From Candidatus Bathyarchaeota archaeon (lineage in GTDB: Archaea; Thermoproteota; Bathyarchaeia; TCS64): 7,508 nucleotides of DNA. The notes beneath the pieces were generated by a model, which saw nothing but the letters and a program-made list of their open reading frames with translations, did no database searches and had not been told where the DNA came from. This document shows positions 6,400 through 7,508 of the stretch, piece after piece. Within the stretch, counting starts at the first letter, position 1; the number at the start of each line of letters is the position of its first letter. Location: NCBI GenBank assembly GCA_030593155.1, contig JAUVHT010000036.1, forward strand, positions 1-7,508, written 5' to 3'. The position numbers and the translations under genes are program-made.

Positions 6400-6645
6400 A
6401 TGAAGGCATATGTCCTTATTAACACCGAGCTAGGGCAGGAAGCAGCTGTCGTCGAGGAGTTAAGCCATGTTTCAGGAATCAACAATGCTTACTCACTTTA
6501 TGGAATATACGACGTCATAGTAGAGGTCGAGGCTGATACGATGGAAAAAGTCAAGGAGATCGTATTCAACAACATCAGACGGTTGGACAGCGTGAAGACT
6601 ACCATCACCCTGATCACCTACGGCGAATCCATCCAACGGGATTGA
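6400..6645 (+). CDS. stand-alone Lrp/AsnC ligand-binding (RAM) domain protein
   Basis: An 81-residue protein consisting only of the effector-binding/oligomerisation domain of Lrp/AsnC regulators (RAM, AsnC_trans_reg). The beta-alpha-beta-beta-alpha-beta pattern is clear: first strand KAYVLINT, a helix through EAAVVEELSHV, then the signature GINNAYSLYGIYDVIVEVEA (26-45) with G26, Y31, G35 and D38, helix TMEKVKEIVFNNI, and last strand TTITLITYG. The DNA-binding helix-turn-helix of full Lrp proteins is absent. Known stand-alone RAM proteins form ring-like oligomers and bind amino acids, and may modulate full-length Lrp partners; that is family knowledge, not seen here. The start is set at 6400 for SD spacing and family-like MKAYVLIN; 6397 (ATG) and 6391 (GTG) are in-frame alternatives adding one or three residues. 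It converges with nikR across a structured spacer. Confidence 0.9.
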   Translation: MKAYVLINTELGQEAAVVEELSHVSGINNAYSLYGIYDVIVEVEADTMEKVKEIVFNNIRRLDSVKTTITLITYGESIQRD

Positions 6646-6759
6646 TTCTTGGATATCTGATGAATAGAAACAGGCCACTCCCCCATTTCTAAATTTGGCA
6701 TGTCACCGTTCGAGGACAAGTCATGTTACGTTAAAACGAAATAAATGTAGCTCATAATA

Positions 6760-6827
6760 AAGAATGGAAGCCAGGGATAGAGATTGATTAACCCCCTTCG
6801 AAAAAACCCTGGCTTCCACTAATTCTT
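6760..6827. repeat. long inverted repeat / hairpin in the convergent spacer
   Basis: TGGAAGCCAGGG (6765-6776) and CCCTGGCTTCCA (6807-6818) are perfect 12-bp inverted repeats around a 30-nt loop. Beyond them AAGAA (6760-6764) can pair with TTCTT (6823-6827) across a four-base bulge (CTAA). GC content of the arms is high within an AT-rich spacer. It may be a bidirectional transcript-end structure between two converging genes, part of a small RNA, or the ends of a short MITE-like element; no target duplication or transposase is visible. Confidence 0.6.
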
Positions 6828-6834
6828 ACGATCA

Positions 6835-6883
6835 CTCAACGTGAAGTTCTATGGATAGAACTCCCAAAATGTGGGTCGTTGAG
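6835..6883. ncRNA. candidate structured RNA: compact three-way junction
   Basis: An outer stem CTCAACG (6835-6841) with CGTTGAG (6877-6883) encloses two hairpins: AGTTCTAT/ATAGAACT (6845-6852/6855-6862; tip GG, so in RNA the last pair or two would open) and CCCA/TGGG (6863-6866/6872-6875) with a 5-nt loop. Junction linkers are TGA, none, and T. The fold is symmetric enough to form on either strand. On the minus strand it starts six bases after the nikR stop codon, so it may be a 3'-UTR or terminator structure; on the plus strand, together with the hairpin at 6760-6827, it could be part of a separate RNA. A competing pairing AATTCT (6821-6826) with AGAATT (6882-6887) is possible. It matches no RNA family I recognise. 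The structure is seen; function is unknown. Confidence 0.4.
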
Positions 6884-6889
6884 AATTAT

Positions 6890-7294
6890 TTACTCCTCTA
6901 CTGGGGTCATCGCGTACTTGACCTCTCTAATGCCTCTTATGGCTCTGACTCTTGAGACGAAGTTGAGAACCCTCTCCGTCTCCTCCCTTATGATGAAGAT
7001 CTCGACGCAGTAGCCCTTTCCCACGTGGAGGTGCATGTTCCCGAAGATGCTCTCGTCGAACTCGTGCCTGAGGTCCATGAGGCTGGAGTTTTGTTCGCGC
7101 CTTTCCCTATCGGAAATCACCGTGACAGTGGCGACTACCTGCCCTCTCTCCAGCCTCTGGAGGGTGAATTGGGAGAGGGCCTCGCGGACCGCGATCCTTA
7201 TGGCCTCTGAACGGCTCGAGTAGCCCGACTTCTCGACGTATTTGTCTAGTTTCGTCAATAGTTCTGGGGTAAGTGATATGCTGATGACGGTCAC
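6890..7294 (-). CDS. nikR: NikR-family nickel-responsive ribbon-helix-helix regulator
   Basis: A 134-residue transcription factor of typical NikR length. Residues 1-40 form a ribbon-helix-helix DNA-binding domain: strand TVISISL, helix PELLTKLDKYVEKSG, then YSSRSEAIRIAVREAL. Residues about 52-134 are the ACT-like metal-binding and tetramerisation domain. The four nickel ligands known from characterised NikR proteins (H76, H87, H89, C95 in E. coli numbering) appear to be kept as H77 in LRHEFDES, H88 and H90 in NMHLHVG, and C96 in GYCVEIF. It should therefore sense Ni(II), though related archaeal proteins may respond to other metals. It starts with GTG at 7294; an ATG overlapping that position is out of frame. 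The divergent gene has a His-rich N-terminus, and palindromes lie between them, so regulation of itself and that neighbour is likely. It is followed at once by a structured spacer. Confidence 0.92.
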   Translation of the reverse strand: MTVISISLTPELLTKLDKYVEKSGYSSRSEAIRIAVREALSQFTLQRLERGQVVATVTVISDRERREQNSSLMDLRHEFDESIFGNMHLHVGKGYCVEIFIIREETERVLNFVSRVRAIRGIREVKYAMTPVEE

Positions 7295-7300
7295 ATCGAT

Positions 7301-7315
7301 CTTAATAAAATTAAG
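7301..7315. promoter_or_regulatory. palindrome between nikR start and its TATA box, operator candidate
   Basis: CTTAAT-AAA-ATTAAG is a perfect 6-bp inverted repeat with a 3-bp centre, seven bases before the nikR start and over its predicted transcription start. A related CTTAATAAG occurs at 7365-7373, just before the predicted start of the divergent transcript. Their positions suit repression of both genes by one regulator, possibly NikR itself. The sequence differs from the E. coli NikR operator, and AT-rich DNA makes chance palindromes more likely. Confidence 0.35.
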
Positions 7316-7320
7316 GAATA

Positions 7321-7333
7321 GATTTATTAAATG
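7321..7333 (-). promoter_or_regulatory. TATA-like box of nikR
   Basis: The minus strand reads CATTTAATAAATC here, centred about 33 bp before the GTG start, so the nikR mRNA should be nearly leaderless. The same stretch carries one of two copies of TTATTAAA (7324-7331 and 7334-7341) spaced exactly 10 bp apart, about one helical turn. Confidence 0.4.
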
Positions 7334-7349
7334 TTATTAAAAACGCCTT

Positions 7350-7359
7350 GATTTATAGC
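7350..7359 (+). promoter_or_regulatory. TATA box of the His-rich gene
   Basis: GATTTATAGC predicts initiation near 7380, leaving a leader of about 16 nt before the ATG at 7396. It is divergent from and close to the nikR TATA-like box, so both promoters share the space between. Confidence 0.45.
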
Positions 7360-7395
7360 ATTACCTTAATAAGATATGAGTGGGCCGTTCCGGTG

Positions 7396-7508
7396 ATGCA
7401 ACGGGGCGGTCCCAGCTTGAACCACGATCACGACCATGAACACGAAACCAAGCATCGAGGGGCCTACGTCCACGAGCACTCTGAGGGTGGATGGATCCCT
7501 TTAATCCT
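7396..7508 (+). CDS. protein with His-rich N-terminus, probable metal-linked (runs off window)
   Basis: Only the first 37 residues are in the window. After MQRGGPSLN comes HDHDHEHETKH (10-20) and then YVHEHSEGG (24-32): eight histidines... H10, H12, H14, H16, H20, H26 and H28 are the seven that can be counted, interleaved with Asp and Glu. Such clusters bind Ni, Zn, Co or Cu and are found at the ends of metal transporters (CDF, ZIP, P-type ATPases, nickel permeases) and metallochaperones such as HypB, UreE or CobW-type GTPases. GGWIPLI at the edge may begin a hydrophobic segment, but the family cannot be named. Divergence from nikR supports a nickel or related metal role. The ATG at 7396 overlaps GGTG (GGTGATG); TTG at 7417 is an in-frame alternative that keeps all histidines. 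Confidence 0.65.
   Translation, partial: MQRGGPSLNHDHDHEHETKHRGAYVHEHSEGGWIPLI

Noticed and set aside
6657..6663. CTGATGA resembling a C box of a box C/D RNA
   Set aside because: The first base is not a purine, and no matching D box (CTGA) or C'/D' pair at suitable spacing follows.
6835..6883. tRNA gene suggested by a 7-bp outer stem
   Set aside because: Only 49 nt with two inner hairpins; no T-loop (GTTCRANNC), no anticodon arm and no conserved tRNA positions.
6760..6883. CRISPR array or insertion-sequence end
   Set aside because: The repeats are inverted, not regularly spaced direct repeats; no transposase, no cas genes and no target-site duplication visible.

Overview
This window looks archaeal. 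The strongest signs are a type IV pilin/archaellin-type N-terminus with a class III signal peptide, an ATP-dependent DNA ligase of the archaeal replicative type, a NikR-type regulator, a stand-alone Lrp/AsnC ligand-binding (RAM) domain, and TATA-like boxes placed about 30-40 bp before most starts, as expected for leaderless or nearly leaderless archaeal transcripts. Starts include GTG and TTG. Coding DNA is moderately GC-rich and the gaps are clearly AT-rich. A TACK-type lineage such as Bathyarchaeia would fit, but that is inference; nothing seen here fixes the taxon.

Layout. At the left edge, on the minus strand, is the N-terminal part of a pilin-like protein. Behind an AT-rich spacer lies a minus-strand M28 zinc aminopeptidase-like gene (326-1627). 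It is divergent, across a promoter-rich gap, from a run of four plus-strand genes: an unrecognised protein with an HEVIH zincin-type motif (1875-2621), DNA ligase (2675-4426), an M20 ArgE/DapE-type metallohydrolase (4461-5636), and a stand-alone tRNA-binding OB-fold protein (5673-6008). The spacers in this run are only 34-53 nt, yet each holds its own TATA-like box, so it looks like co-directional single genes rather than one clear operon. A gap of about 390 bp, AT-rich and essentially non-coding, follows, then the stand-alone RAM protein (6400-6645). It converges with a minus-strand NikR-family regulator (6890-7294). The convergent gap (6646-6889) holds two striking inverted-repeat structures: a 12-bp perfect stem around a 30-nt loop, and a compact three-way-junction fold. 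To the right of nikR and divergent from it begins a protein with a very His-rich N-terminus (7396 to the window end), probably metal-linked.

How it fits together. Three proteins carry metallohydrolase signatures (M28, M20, HEVIH), which with a RAM-type effector-binding domain suits a peptide- and amino-acid-using archaeon. The NikR/His-rich pair is a plausible small metal-homeostasis module with operator-like palindromes between the two genes. The parts least explained by known families are the HEVIH protein next to ligase and the structured convergent intergenic region. I see no CRISPR array, tRNA, rRNA or transposase gene.
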